A stretch of 7,559 bases of DNA from Alphaproteobacteria bacterium UBA6189 (GCA_002422745.1 DITH01000157.1:1-7559); one strand, 5' to 3'; positions 1 to 6,648 are shown, counted from the stretch's first letter. Made by a program: numbers and translations. The notes: generated from the letters alone by a model not told the origin.

Positions 1-632
1 GCATGCTCACCGGGCCGGTGACGATCCTTGGCTGGAGCTTCGTGCGCGACGACCAGCCGCGTGAACTCACCTGTAAGCAAATTGCACTGGCGATTCGTGA
101 CGAGGTGGTGGATTTGGAAAAGGCCGGTATCCGCATCATCCAGATCGATGAAGCGGCGCTGCGCGAAGGCCTGCCGCTGCGTCAGGCGGATCGTGCCGCC
201 TACCTTACCTGGGCGGTCGATAGCTTCCGCATCAGCGCCTCGGGCGTTGCCGATGTGACGCAAATTCATACCCACATGTGCTACTCGGAATTCAACGACA
301 TTATCGAAGCGGTCGCTAGAATGGATGCCGACGTGATCTCGATCGAAACCTCACGCAGCGCGATGGAATTGCTGAACGCGTTCGTTGATTTCAAATACCC
401 CAACCAGATCGGGCCGGGTGTTTATGATATCCATTCGCCGCGTGTGCCCAAGCAGGAGGAAATGGTGAACCTGCTGAAAAAGGCGCTGGAAGTTTTGAAG
501 CCCGAGCAACTCTGGGTCAACCCGGATTGCGGTTTGAAAACCCGCGGCTGGAAAGAAGTGACGGAAGCGCTGAATGCGATGGTAGCTGCGACTAAGCAGC
601 TACGCCGTGAGCAGCAAGCCCAGGCGGCATAA
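1..632 (+). CDS. metE: Cobalamin-independent methionine synthase MetE, C-terminal part (5' end outside window)
   Basis: This is the C-terminal catalytic barrel of 5-methyltetrahydropteroyltriglutamate-homocysteine methyltransferase, which makes methionine in the cytosol without vitamin B12. The first complete codon is at base 3, and 209 residues are visible of a family usually about 750-760 long, so most of the gene lies upstream. Residues below count from base 3. The zinc ligands are all present: H91 and C93 in [11 protein letters not shown]115 in SIETSRS, and C176 in [11 protein letters not shown]. The catalytic histidine is H144 in YDIHSP. The IIQIDE strand (residues 45-50) that contacts substrate is also intact; it continues AALREG where the E. 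coli enzyme has PALREG, a minor change. The reading frame is uninterrupted to the TAA at 630-632. MetE is patchily distributed in Alphaproteobacteria, many of which use MetH instead. Identity is near certain from the motifs; regulation cannot be seen because the promoter is outside the window. Confidence 0.97.
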   Translation, partial: MLTGPVTILGWSFVRDDQPRELTCKQIALAIRDEVVDLEKAGIRIIQIDEAALREGLPLRQADRAAYLTWAVDSFRISASGVADVTQIHTHMCYSEFNDIIEAVARMDADVISIETSRSAMELLNAFVDFKYPNQIGPGVYDIHSPRVPKQEEMVNLLKKALEVLKPEQLWVNPDCGLKTRGWKEVTEALNAMVAATKQLRREQQAQAA

Positions 633-647
633 CTTCTAGAAAATCGT

Positions 648-668
648 TATGGACTTTTAATGTCCGTA
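648..668 (+). terminator. Weak hairpin after metE, possible terminator
   Basis: A 7-bp stem, including one G-U pair, forms between 648-654 and 662-668 around a 7-base loop, 15 bases after the metE stop. No run of T follows (the next bases are tgatttattg), so it is a poor intrinsic terminator. It may only be a 3' end-stabilising hairpin. Confidence 0.3.
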
Positions 669-675
669 TGATTTA

Positions 676-764
676 TTGTGCGGTGCAGTATAGTTGATGA
701 AAATGGTCAGGGTTGTGAACTTGACTCGAATACAATTTTGTCTATAGTTCGCTGCACCGCACAA
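676..764. repeat. Perfect 13-bp inverted repeat around the phasin promoter (candidate PhaR operator pair)
   Basis: The left arm 676-688 (ttgtgcggtgcag) is the exact reverse complement of the right arm 752-764 (ctgcaccgcacaa), with 63 bases between them. Each arm contains a small palindrome of its own: TGC-GGT-GCA at 679-687 and TGC-ACC-GCA at 753-761. This resembles the CTGC-N3/4-GCAG type of site I recall for PhaR, the repressor of phasin genes in Alphaproteobacteria. The arm centres lie 74 bases apart, about seven DNA turns. The right arm covers the predicted transcription start and the left arm lies upstream of the -35 box. The repeat is seen directly; assignment to PhaR is inferred from motif and gene context. 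Confidence 0.65.
721..748 (+). promoter_or_regulatory. Sigma70-like promoter of the phasin gene
   Basis: A -35 box TTGACT (721-726) and a -10 box TATAGT (743-748) are separated by 16 bases. Transcription would start near 755, inside the right arm of the inverted repeat, giving a leader of about 27 bases that carries the Shine-Dalgarno AGGAGG at 771-776. Both hexamers are close to consensus, so a strong promoter shut off by a bound repressor is plausible. Confidence 0.7.
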
Positions 765-781
765 ACATTCAGGAGGCCATC

Positions 782-1570
782 ATGGCGAATGCAAAGAAGA
801 AAAAAACCACTGCCAAGCGTGCAGTGAAATCGGCAGCGAAACAAGCAACCAATGCTGCTGTGAAAACGGCGAAAGCCAGCCAGGCCGAATGGGCCCAGCA
901 AAGCGCAAAACTTTATCAATTGCCGTTCGCACAGGGCGATGTGGGTGAAGCCACCAAACAGGCGGCTGCTACCATGCAGTCGGCAACTGAAAACATGATG
1001 CGTATGGGTAACGACGCTATGCAACAATGGTGGAGCGCGGCGCAACAAACCGCCTCCAACCCCGAAGCCGTGGCCGAGCAGGCGAAGGCGAAAGTAAACG
1101 ACATGTTCCGTACCATCCCGGGTTTCGACCCGCGTGCCGCAGAAGAAGCGCAGGCGAAAATGGCTAGCTTCACCCGCGACTCGGCCGAACAGCTGAACAA
1201 GTCGGCCCAACAGGCTGGACGTACGCTGAACGAAGCGATGGATCTGACCCGCCAGAACGCCGAAACCCTTATGGAAGTGACCAATATTGCGGCCACGATC
1301 AATAAGGAACTGGCAGCAGAAGTGGTCAGCTACGCCAACCGCAGCTTCGCGCAGAATGTTGAGCTCAGCAAACAGGTGCTTGCTTGCCGTACGCTCAACG
1401 ACATGTTCGACCTGTCGAGCCGGTTCATGAAAACCAATCTGGACGGCTTCTTTTCCGAAAGCGTAAAACTTTCGGAAATGATGTTCCGTTGCGCTACCGA
1501 AGTTTCCGAGCCGCTGAATGAGCGCTTCTCGGAATCGTCCGAACGGTTGAGCCGTACGCTCGTCGCGTAA
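782..1570 (+). CDS. Phasin family protein (PHA granule-associated)
   Basis: Phasins are amphipathic, helix-rich proteins that coat polyhydroxyalkanoate storage granules and control their number and size. The 262-residue product has no membrane segment and is almost wholly helical in character. The phasin domain spans roughly residues 155-255, with the family's pattern of NAETLMEVTNIAATINKE followed by a long amphipathic stretch through FFSESVKLSEMMF. Residues 1-34 form a separate lysine/alanine-rich tail (KKKK at 5-8, then K12, R13, K17, K21, K29, K32) resembling histone H1 and the tail of Pseudomonas PhaF. Residues 35-150 are Ala/Gln-rich and possibly coiled coil. The start is fixed by AGGAGG five bases upstream. 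The gene is monocistronic, between its own promoter and terminator, and the flanking repeat suggests PhaR control. No PHA synthase is in the window. Family assignment is confident; I give no symbol because phaP-like paralogues are often several per genome. Confidence 0.88.
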   Translation: MANAKKKKTTAKRAVKSAAKQATNAAVKTAKASQAEWAQQSAKLYQLPFAQGDVGEATKQAAATMQSATENMMRMGNDAMQQWWSAAQQTASNPEAVAEQAKAKVNDMFRTIPGFDPRAAEEAQAKMASFTRDSAEQLNKSAQQAGRTLNEAMDLTRQNAETLMEVTNIAATINKELAAEVVSYANRSFAQNVELSKQVLACRTLNDMFDLSSRFMKTNLDGFFSESVKLSEMMFRCATEVSEPLNERFSESSERLSRTLVA

Positions 1571-1588
1571 GGATGCACCGATGTAATG

Positions 1589-1624
1589 AAAAGGCCTGCC
1601 CGATAAAGGCAGGCCTTTTTTATT
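1589..1624 (+). terminator. Strong intrinsic terminator after the phasin gene
   Basis: A perfect 10-bp stem pairs 1591-1600 (aaggcctgcc) with 1608-1617 around the loop cgataaa. Two more A-T pairs from 1589-1590 extend it, and a run of six T (1616-1621) follows. It lies 18 bases after the phasin stop and only 25 bases before the greB start. Confidence 0.93.
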
Positions 1625-1648
1625 GGAAAACACGCGAAGGCCCAGCGC

Positions 1649-2215
1649 ATGAGTAAAGCCTTTACCAACGAAGATGCGACCGAGCCGGAAGAAATCGCCC
1701 GCGACGACGATGCGCTGATGCCTGGTGAAAGTAAAATCTACATGACGCCCGAGGGCTTCGCCGCCCTGCAAGAGGAGCTGCGCGGACTGTTGTATGCCGA
1801 GCGCCCTAAAATCGTTGAGATCGTTTCCTGGGCGGCGGGCAATGGTGACCGCTCCGAGAATGGCGACTACATTTATGGTAAAAAGCGCCTGCGCGAGATC
1901 GACCGCCGCGTGCGTTACCTCACGAAGCGGTTGGAAGCTGCCGAAGTGGTGGAGCCAGAAAAGCAGCGCCATTTAAAACAGGTGTTTTTCGGCGCGACGG
2001 TTACCTACGCGCGTGATGACGACAGCGAAGTCACTGTAAAAATTGTCGGGGTCGACGAGGCCGATGCCGAAAAAGGCAAAATCAGCTGGCTGTCGCCCAT
2101 CGCCAAGGCGCTGATAAAAGCACGGGTGGGGGATACGGTACGCGTGGCACGCCCCGGCGGCGTTGAAATGATCGAGGTGGTGGCGCTACATTATAAATCA
2201 GGCGGCGTTGGCTAG
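1649..2215 (+). CDS. greB: Transcription elongation factor GreB
   Basis: GreB enters the secondary channel of RNA polymerase and stimulates cleavage of backtracked transcripts. In this 188-residue product the N-terminal antiparallel coiled coil covers about residues 30-105. Its tip is marked by [20 protein letters not shown], where D67 and E70 are the acidic residues that help hold the second catalytic magnesium. The C-terminal FKBP-like domain runs from about 110 to the end. The signature [12 protein letters not shown] and the tyrosines at the tip favour GreB over GreA. The protein is about 30 residues longer than E. coli GreB because of an acidic leader. That leader begins MSKAFT, which is common in alpha- and betaproteobacterial GreB, so I keep the first ATG (weak gaagg at 1636-1640). 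M24 and M32 are less likely starts. The gene sits just after the phasin terminator, and its last 18 bases overlap the 3' end of convergent hemA. Confidence 0.95.
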   Translation: MSKAFTNEDATEPEEIARDDDALMPGESKIYMTPEGFAALQEELRGLLYAERPKIVEIVSWAAGNGDRSENGDYIYGKKRLREIDRRVRYLTKRLEAAEVVEPEKQRHLKQVFFGATVTYARDDDSEVTVKIVGVDEADAEKGKISWLSPIAKALIKARVGDTVRVARPGGVEMIEVVALHYKSGGVG

Positions 2216-3442
2216 CTCCGCCGCATCGTAGCGAATACCAAGCCGCCCATAGATTTCCACCAGCGCATCGCGCAGCGCTACCATCATTTCGTTCGTATGG
2301 AACGGCGTTGGCGTAATGCGCAGTCGTTCGGTACCTTTGCGCACCGTGGGGTAGTTGATCGGTTGCACATACATGCCGTACTCTTCCAGCAGCAGGTCGC
2401 TCGCCTGCTTGCACAGTACGGCGTCGCCTACCATCACCGGCACGATATGGGTTGGGTTGTCGTGCACGGGAATGCCAGCTTCCGAAAGCAGGGATTTCAG
2501 CAACCGTGCATTGTCCTGGTGCGCGGCGCGTTCTGCGTTCGACTGCATCAGGTAACGGATGCTCGCATTCGCGCCTGCGGCTACGGCGGGTGGCAGCGAG
2601 GTAGTAAAAATAAAACCCGGGGCGTACGAGCGAATCATATCGACCACTACAGCACGCGCCGTGATATAGCCGCCGATCACGCCATAGGCCTTGGCGAGTG
2701 TGCCTTGAATAATATCGACGTCATCCATCAGCCCTTCGCGCTCGGCGATCCCGGCGCCATGGGCGCCATACATGCCCACCGCGTGCACTTCATCGAGGTA
2801 GGTGAGGGCGTTATACTGGCGTGCAAGCGCACATATTTCTTTAATGCGGCCGATATCGCCATCCATCGAGTAGACCGACTCGAACGCGATAATCTTGGGT
2901 CGGCGAATATCGACCGAAGCGAGCAATTTCGCCAGATGGTCGACATCGTTATGGCGGAAAATCTTTTTTTCTGCCCCCGACTGGCGGATGCCGTGGATCA
3001 TCGAGGCGTGGTTGTCGGCGTCGGAAAACATAACGCAATTGGGCAGCATGGCGCCGAGGGTCGAAAGTGCTGCTTCGTTCGCCACATAGCCGGAGGTAAA
3101 GACCAGCGCTGCTTCCTTCTGGTGCAGTTCGGCCAGCGTCGCTTCCAGCTCCACGATTTTATGATGTGTGCCAGAAATATTACGCGTGCCGCCAGCCCCT
3201 GCACCCATGCCGTTCACCGCTTCGGTCATCGCATGGCGCACCACTTCGTGTTGGCCCATGCCAAGATAATCGTTGGCACACCAAACCACGACTTCCTGGC
3301 CGGTCCGATGCGACAGCGCACAGGGAAATTTACCCACCATGCGCTCAAGGTCGTTAAACACGCGATAGCGGCCCTCCGCCCGGATCTGGTCGACCGCAGC
3401 GGCAAAGATGTCGTCATAGACGAGGGGGGTAGAATTCTGCAT
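2198..3442 (-). CDS. hemA: 5-aminolevulinate synthase (C4 heme pathway)
   Basis: This PLP enzyme condenses glycine with succinyl-CoA to 5-aminolevulinate, the first committed step of heme synthesis in Alphaproteobacteria and mitochondria. The product is 414 residues, close to the Rhodobacter enzyme's roughly 400. PLP-binding lysine is K251 in [13 protein letters not shown]217 and H220 in LDEVHAVG contact the cofactor; [13 protein letters not shown] (79-91) is the glycine-rich substrate loop; N57 lies in [10 protein letters not shown]. The C-terminal [10 protein letters not shown] and [11 protein letters not shown] motifs are intact. The frame stays open upstream to a TTG at 3496, but the ATG at 3442 matches where family members begin and has GAGAGA just upstream, so I chose it. 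It lies 58 bases after the ctaA stop on the same strand, so co-transcription is likely. The 3' end overlaps greB by 18 bases, tail to tail, with no terminator between. This is ALAS, not the unrelated glutamyl-tRNA reductase also called HemA. Confidence 0.97.
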   Translation of the reverse strand: MQNSTPLVYDDIFAAAVDQIRAEGRYRVFNDLERMVGKFPCALSHRTGQEVVVWCANDYLGMGQHEVVRHAMTEAVNGMGAGAGGTRNISGTHHKIVELEATLAELHQKEAALVFTSGYVANEAALSTLGAMLPNCVMFSDADNHASMIHGIRQSGAEKKIFRHNDVDHLAKLLASVDIRRPKIIAFESVYSMDGDIGRIKEICALARQYNALTYLDEVHAVGMYGAHGAGIAEREGLMDDVDIIQGTLAKAYGVIGGYITARAVVVDMIRSYAPGFIFTTSLPPAVAAGANASIRYLMQSNAERAAHQDNARLLKSLLSEAGIPVHDNPTHIVPVMVGDAVLCKQASDLLLEEYGMYVQPINYPTVRKGTERLRITPTPFHTNEMMVALRDALVEIYGRLGIRYDAAELANAA

Positions 3443-3500
3443 TTCTCTCACTTTTTTTATGAAAAAACCTGTACGCCGAATTACGCCTTTAGGCAAGAAT

Positions 3501-4520
3501 TTATCCCTGCCGCGAGGGATATGCCTTGACCAGCATCAAGCAGGTGGCGAGCAGGGCCAATGCCAGTAGCTGATGCGCCACGGCCAGTACCATTTGGACA
3601 TGGGTCAGCAAGGTCGCCACACCCAGCAGGAATTGCAGGCTAATAAGCGCCAGTAGCCATTGCAGCGGCGTGCGGTGGCGTAGCTGATGCCAACTCAGGG
3701 CGGCCAGAAGCAACGCAGCGGCCACCACCACCACTGCGCCCATACGATGCTGAAATTGCACTGTCAGCACGCTTTCCAGATGGTTTTTCCACCAGGGATC
3801 CAGCCGATGCAGCCCTTCCGGCACCCATGCGCCATCCATCAGCGGATAGGTATTGTAGCTTAAGCCCGCATCGAGCCCGGCGACCAGCGCGCCGAGTATA
3901 ATTTGTAGAAAAATCAGCAGGAAAACGCCTTTCACCGCCCATGCTATGGCAGACGACACCACCTCCTGCCGCACCGGGCGCAGCCGCCAATAAGTATCGA
4001 GCAAGGCGAGGAAGAAAACGAAGGCGAGCGACAAATGCAGGGCCAGCTTCACCGGTGCCACGCGGGGCTGGTCGACCAGTCCGCTCGCCACCATCACCCA
4101 GCCGACCGTGCCCTGAGCGGCGACCAGTACGGCTAGCGCCACACCGCGCCGCTTCATCGCCGGTGTCAGCATGCCCCGCGCCCAGAACCATGCCAGCGGC
4201 AGAATAACCGAGAGGCCGATAATCCGGCCCAGCAGCCGGTGCAGATATTCCAACCAATAGATTTTCTTGAACTCCGCGACGCCAAAATGCTGATTCACCT
4301 GCTGATATTCGGGGCTTTGCTGGTAGGCGGCGAATTCCGTATCCCATGCCTCAGCACTTAACGGCGGAAAAGTGCCGGAAAACAGCTTCCACTCCACGAT
4401 CGACAGGCCCGATTCACTCAAGCGGGTAAACCCGCCGAGGGCCACCATCAGCACCACCAACACCATCACGGCTTTCAGCCAACGGGTAAGGGCGGGGATA
4501 TCATGCGACTGGGCAAACAT
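3501..4520 (-). CDS. ctaA: Heme A synthase, COX15/CtaA family
   Basis: Heme A synthase oxidises the C8 methyl of heme O to a formyl group, giving heme A for aa3-type cytochrome oxidases; it sits in the inner membrane. The 339-residue product has about eight hydrophobic segments in two four-helix halves. The four heme-ligating histidines are visible: H94 in EYLHRLLGR and H162 in ALHLSLAF in the first half, H258 in QFQHRMGA and H316 in AVAHQLLA in the second. E91, next to the first histidine, matches the essential glutamate of the family. The loop with [11 protein letters not shown] (220-230) is typical of COX15-class proteins. The extracellular cysteine pair of the Bacillus form is absent, as expected for this class. 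The start ATG at 4520 has no good Shine-Dalgarno, but a -10-like TATAGC ends six bases upstream, so the message may be leaderless. It precedes hemA and diverges from an oxidase-like gene. A 6-bp hairpin (3503-3520) overlaps the stop codon. Confidence 0.95.
   Translation of the reverse strand: MFAQSHDIPALTRWLKAVMVLVVLMVALGGFTRLSESGLSIVEWKLFSGTFPPLSAEAWDTEFAAYQQSPEYQQVNQHFGVAEFKKIYWLEYLHRLLGRIIGLSVILPLAWFWARGMLTPAMKRRGVALAVLVAAQGTVGWVMVASGLVDQPRVAPVKLALHLSLAFVFFLALLDTYWRLRPVRQEVVSSAIAWAVKGVFLLIFLQIILGALVAGLDAGLSYNTYPLMDGAWVPEGLHRLDPWWKNHLESVLTVQFQHRMGAVVVVAAALLLAALSWHQLRHRTPLQWLLALISLQFLLGVATLLTHVQMVLAVAHQLLALALLATCLMLVKAYPSRQG
3503..3520 (-). other. Short hairpin over the ctaA stop codon
   Basis: A perfect 6-bp stem pairs 3503-3508 (atccct) with 3515-3520 (agggat) around gccgcg. 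On the minus strand it is followed by aaattctt rather than a clean T run, so it is at best a leaky terminator or processing site between ctaA and hemA. Confidence 0.35.
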
Positions 4521-4526
4521 ATGCTT

Positions 4527-4554
4527 GCTATAGCGTCTCCCGGAACAATTGCAA
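4527..4554 (-). promoter_or_regulatory. Candidate ctaA(-hemA) promoter, leaderless
   Basis: Read on the minus strand, TTGCAA (4554-4549) and TATAGC (4532-4527) are separated by 16 bases. Six bases separate the -10 from the ctaA ATG, placing the predicted transcription start at or next to the start codon. The TTGCAA lies in the palindrome ATTGCAAT (4548-4555) in the middle of the 84-base divergent gap, which could also serve as an operator or be shared with the plus-strand gene. Confidence 0.45.
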
Positions 4555-4604
4555 TATCACCGCATAACGATTAAGCACGGCTCGAAACTTCTGGGAGTCG
4601 CCGC

Positions 4605-5939
4605 ATGCACCATCCGATTCTACGCTGGCTATGGCTGGGCGTACTGGCCCTGGCGATTGCCGGGTTCTTTGCCATTATCCTTGTGGTCGCCCGCACGCCG
4701 CAACTGGCAATGCTACAGCATCTCTTCTCGGTCGGGCTGGTGATCCATGTCGACCTGTCGGTGTTGGTGTGGTTTCTTTGTATCGGCGGGTTGGGATGGA
4801 CGGGCCTCTTGTTGAAATACACCCGGCCCTGGCCCTATTGGGTGGGCGGCGGATTTTTTACCATAGCCGCGGCCACGGCGTTGATTGCGCTATCGCCGCT
4901 CGACAGCCACTGGGAAGTCATTAAAAGCAATTACATCCCTGTGCTTAATAACCTGCCGTTCCTGGCAGGGCTCGGGTTGCTGGCCGCCGGTTTGGCGGTG
5001 GTCTTGGCACCGACGCTGGCGATTGCTCTTTCGGCTCGCCGCTGGCAACTGGACAACGAAGAAACCCTGTTTGCCGATGCCGCCATTACCACGGCACTGG
5101 CGCTGGGCGCATTCTTTCTCGCGGCCTATTTACTGCCCGCCGGGCTACCGCCGGCGGAACGATTCGAGCAATTATTCTGGGCCGGTGGCCACATTTTACA
5201 GTTCACTTTCACCCTGCTGATGATGGCAGGCTGGGTCGCGCTGGCGCGAGCGATGGGGCTAAAACCCATCTCCACCAGTCTGGTGCGCGTGGCTTCGCTG
5301 GTGGCCGTCGGCGCAGCCATTAAAAGCGCCTTCGGTTTCTGGCTTCACCCATTCGATAGTGCCGACTTCATGATGTTCCAAACCCGGGTGATGATCGAGC
5401 TGGGTGGCCTCGGTGCCGGCTTGCTGGGTATTGTACTGGTGGCGCGGCTTGCCTACGCGATGAATATCGACCGCGCGCGACGGGCCTATGCCTCTGCGCT
5501 CGTCAGCTCGCTGGTGCTGTTTGTCGCGGGTGGGGTGCTGGGGCTTCTCATCACCGGCCAGAATGTCACCATTCCTGCCCATTACCATGGGGCGATTGTG
5601 GGTATTACCCTGGCCCTGATGGGCTATGCCTACGTGTTACTGCCGCGTTTTGGCTACGCGCCGGTGGCCCATACGCGGCTCGCCTTCTGGCAGCCGATTA
5701 TTTACGGGGTGGGGCAATTGCTACATATCGGCGGGCTGGCCTATTCCGGCGGCTACGGCGTGCTACGCAAAACCCCGGCAGGCGAAAGCATTGCCCTCGC
5801 GCCCGATGTAAAAGCGGCGCTCGGCGTGATGGGCATGGGCGGGCTGCTGGCCATCATCGGTGGATTGCTTTTTGTGGTCGTGATGGCGCGGGCATTTTTT
5901 AGTGCGCAGGGTAATCGCGACTCGATCCGTATCAACTAA
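4605..5939 (+). CDS. Heme-copper oxidase subunit I-like membrane protein (cbb3-type/CcoN-like annotation likely)
   Basis: A 444-residue polytopic inner-membrane protein with about twelve hydrophobic segments, the architecture of heme-copper oxidase subunit I. H48 in VIHVDLSVLVWFL fits the helix-II low-spin heme ligand. GGHILQF (H196) fits the helix-VI Cu_B ligand. PAHYHGAIVG (H326, H328) matches the helix-X H-x-H that ligates both hemes, and MGYAYVLLPRFGY after it is also oxidase-like. It departs from a canonical oxidase: the expected helix-VII HH pair appears as a single H248 before proline, and the residue four after H196, where A- and B-type oxidases have the cross-linked tyrosine, is F200. 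No subunit II or III, cytochrome c domain or Cu_A motif lies nearby. The start has GGGAG at 4593-4597. It diverges from ctaA, which supports a heme-related role. Its substrate is unknown: reduced oxygen or NO chemistry, heme sensing or heme transfer are all open. Confidence 0.7.
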   Translation: MHHPILRWLWLGVLALAIAGFFAIILVVARTPQLAMLQHLFSVGLVIHVDLSVLVWFLCIGGLGWTGLLLKYTRPWPYWVGGGFFTIAAATALIALSPLDSHWEVIKSNYIPVLNNLPFLAGLGLLAAGLAVVLAPTLAIALSARRWQLDNEETLFADAAITTALALGAFFLAAYLLPAGLPPAERFEQLFWAGGHILQFTFTLLMMAGWVALARAMGLKPISTSLVRVASLVAVGAAIKSAFGFWLHPFDSADFMMFQTRVMIELGGLGAGLLGIVLVARLAYAMNIDRARRAYASALVSSLVLFVAGGVLGLLITGQNVTIPAHYHGAIVGITLALMGYAYVLLPRFGYAPVAHTRLAFWQPIIYGVGQLLHIGGLAYSGGYGVLRKTPAGESIALAPDVKAALGVMGMGGLLAIIGGLLFVVVMARAFFSAQGNRDSIRIN

Positions 5940-6006
5940 TAGCGAATTTACATCCATCGCCTACATGGTGGATTTAACGATTCTGACAACAACATTGGAG
6001 CAAACC

Positions 6007-6531
6007 ATGCAATTTTTTAAACGTAGCACGGCGATTCTGACGGTTTTAACCGTACTGGCCGCCTGTAACTCGCAAGATACCGCTTACAATGCCTCGCGTG
6101 GCGGCGTAGCGGAAGGGGCTGGTGTCAGCAAAGCCGATATCGGCACGGCAGCCGGCGCTCTCGCGGGTGGTGTGGCCGGTTACCAGTTTGGTGGCGGCAG
6201 TGGCAAAGCCATCGCCACCGTAGCCGGAACACTACTGGGCGGCGCACTGGGCCGCTCGATTGGTGGCTCGCTCGACCGTGGCGACATGGCCTATTACAAC
6301 CAGACCTCGCAACGCGCGCTTGAAACCGGCCAGCCGGGCCAGGCATTGCCGTGGAATAACCCGCAATCGGGCAATTACGGCACCGTTACGCCCCAGCAAT
6401 ATTACCAGGCTTCGAACGGCCAATATTGCCGCGAATATAACCAGACGATCACCGTGGGTGGCCGCACCGAACAGGGGCATGGCACTGCGTGCCGCCAGCC
6501 GGATGGCACCTGGCAGATCGTTTCGAACTAA
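6007..6531 (+). CDS. Glycine-zipper outer-membrane lipoprotein, 17 kDa surface antigen (Rickettsia-type) family
   Basis: A 174-residue lipoprotein. The signal peptide is M1-A19, with K5/R6, a hydrophobic core and the lipobox LAAC ending at C20; N21 at position +2 predicts outer-membrane sorting. Residues 45-90 form a double glycine zipper (AAGALAGGVAGYQFGGGSGK, then TVAGTLLGGALGRSIGGSLD), the Gly-zipper 2TM domain of the rickettsial 17 kDa antigen. The C-terminal part (about 115-174) has the family pattern around YCREYNQTITVGGRTEQGHG and CRQPDGTW, with C141 and C162 possibly paired. The frame is open further upstream to 5902, inside the previous gene, but ATG 6007 has GGAG at 5997-6000 and begins a proper signal peptide. 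It lies 67 bases after the oxidase-like gene, with no terminator between and only weak promoter candidates, so partial co-transcription is possible. Its molecular role is not known; an envelope structural role is usual for the family. Confidence 0.87.
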   Translation: MQFFKRSTAILTVLTVLAACNSQDTAYNASRGGVAEGAGVSKADIGTAAGALAGGVAGYQFGGGSGKAIATVAGTLLGGALGRSIGGSLDRGDMAYYNQTSQRALETGQPGQALPWNNPQSGNYGTVTPQQYYQASNGQYCREYNQTITVGGRTEQGHGTACRQPDGTWQIVSN

Positions 6532-6550
6532 TACCACTCCCCTAAACATT

Positions 6551-6581
6551 GCGGCGCTGGTTTTCCAGCGCCGCTTTTTTT
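6551..6581 (+). terminator. Strong intrinsic terminator after the lipoprotein gene
   Basis: A perfect 10-bp GC-rich stem pairs 6551-6560 (gcggcgctgg) with 6565-6574 around a TTTT loop, followed by seven T (6575-6581). It lies 19 bases after the lipoprotein stop and separates that unit from fabI. Confidence 0.95.
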
Positions 6582-6618
6582 ATGCGTAAGTTTATGTGCA
6601 GGCTAGGTTGCTTCGCGC

Positions 6619-6648
6619 TTGCCTAACCGCATGCACGGCCTGTATAAC
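6619..6648 (+). promoter_or_regulatory. Candidate fabI-aroC promoter
   Basis: TTGCCT (6619-6624) and TATAAC (6643-6648, preceded by TG) are separated by 18 bases. Transcription would start near 6655, giving a leader of about 20 bases with a GAGAGAG purine stretch (6667-6673) before the ATG at 6676. It sits in the 94-base gap after the preceding terminator, so fabI needs a promoter here. Confidence 0.5.

Noticed and set aside
707..1972. A 421-codon open frame on the minus strand across the phasin and greB genes
   Set aside because: It lies antisense to two well-supported genes and crosses a terminator. Its composition (His, Phe, Arg, Gly rich) is that of an antisense shadow in high-GC DNA, and no family motif is recognisable.
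3452..3467. A/T palindrome (T7-atg-A6) between ctaA and hemA as a terminator or operator
   Set aside because: It has only A-T pairs and almost no loop, so it would not form a stable RNA hairpin; low-complexity AT sequence is the simpler reading.
3443..3496. Longer hemA N terminus from a TTG at 3496
   Set aside because: The extra 18 residues do not resemble ALAS N termini, TTG is a weak start, and ATG 3442 has a purine-rich stretch upstream and matches the family start.
2297..3529. A 410-codon open frame on the plus strand opposite hemA
   Set aside because: It is fully antisense to 5-aminolevulinate synthase, which carries all its catalytic motifs. The product is rich in His and Arg with no recognisable domain, as expected from complementary codons.
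3941..4347. Overlapping plus- and minus-strand open frames within ctaA (3941-4207 plus, 3640-4347 minus in another frame)
   Set aside because: They are out-of-frame readings of the ctaA coding sequence with Arg/Pro/Gly-rich composition and no recognisable motif.
5947..5978. Promoter for the lipoprotein gene (TTTACA with GATTTA or TTTAAC)
   Set aside because: The hexamers are poor and the spacings are 18 and 20 bases; the evidence is too weak to list as a feature.
5902..6006. Lipoprotein gene starting at 5902 inside the upstream gene
   Set aside because: The added 35 residues would bury the signal peptide; ATG 6007 has a well-placed GGAG and begins an ideal lipoprotein signal.
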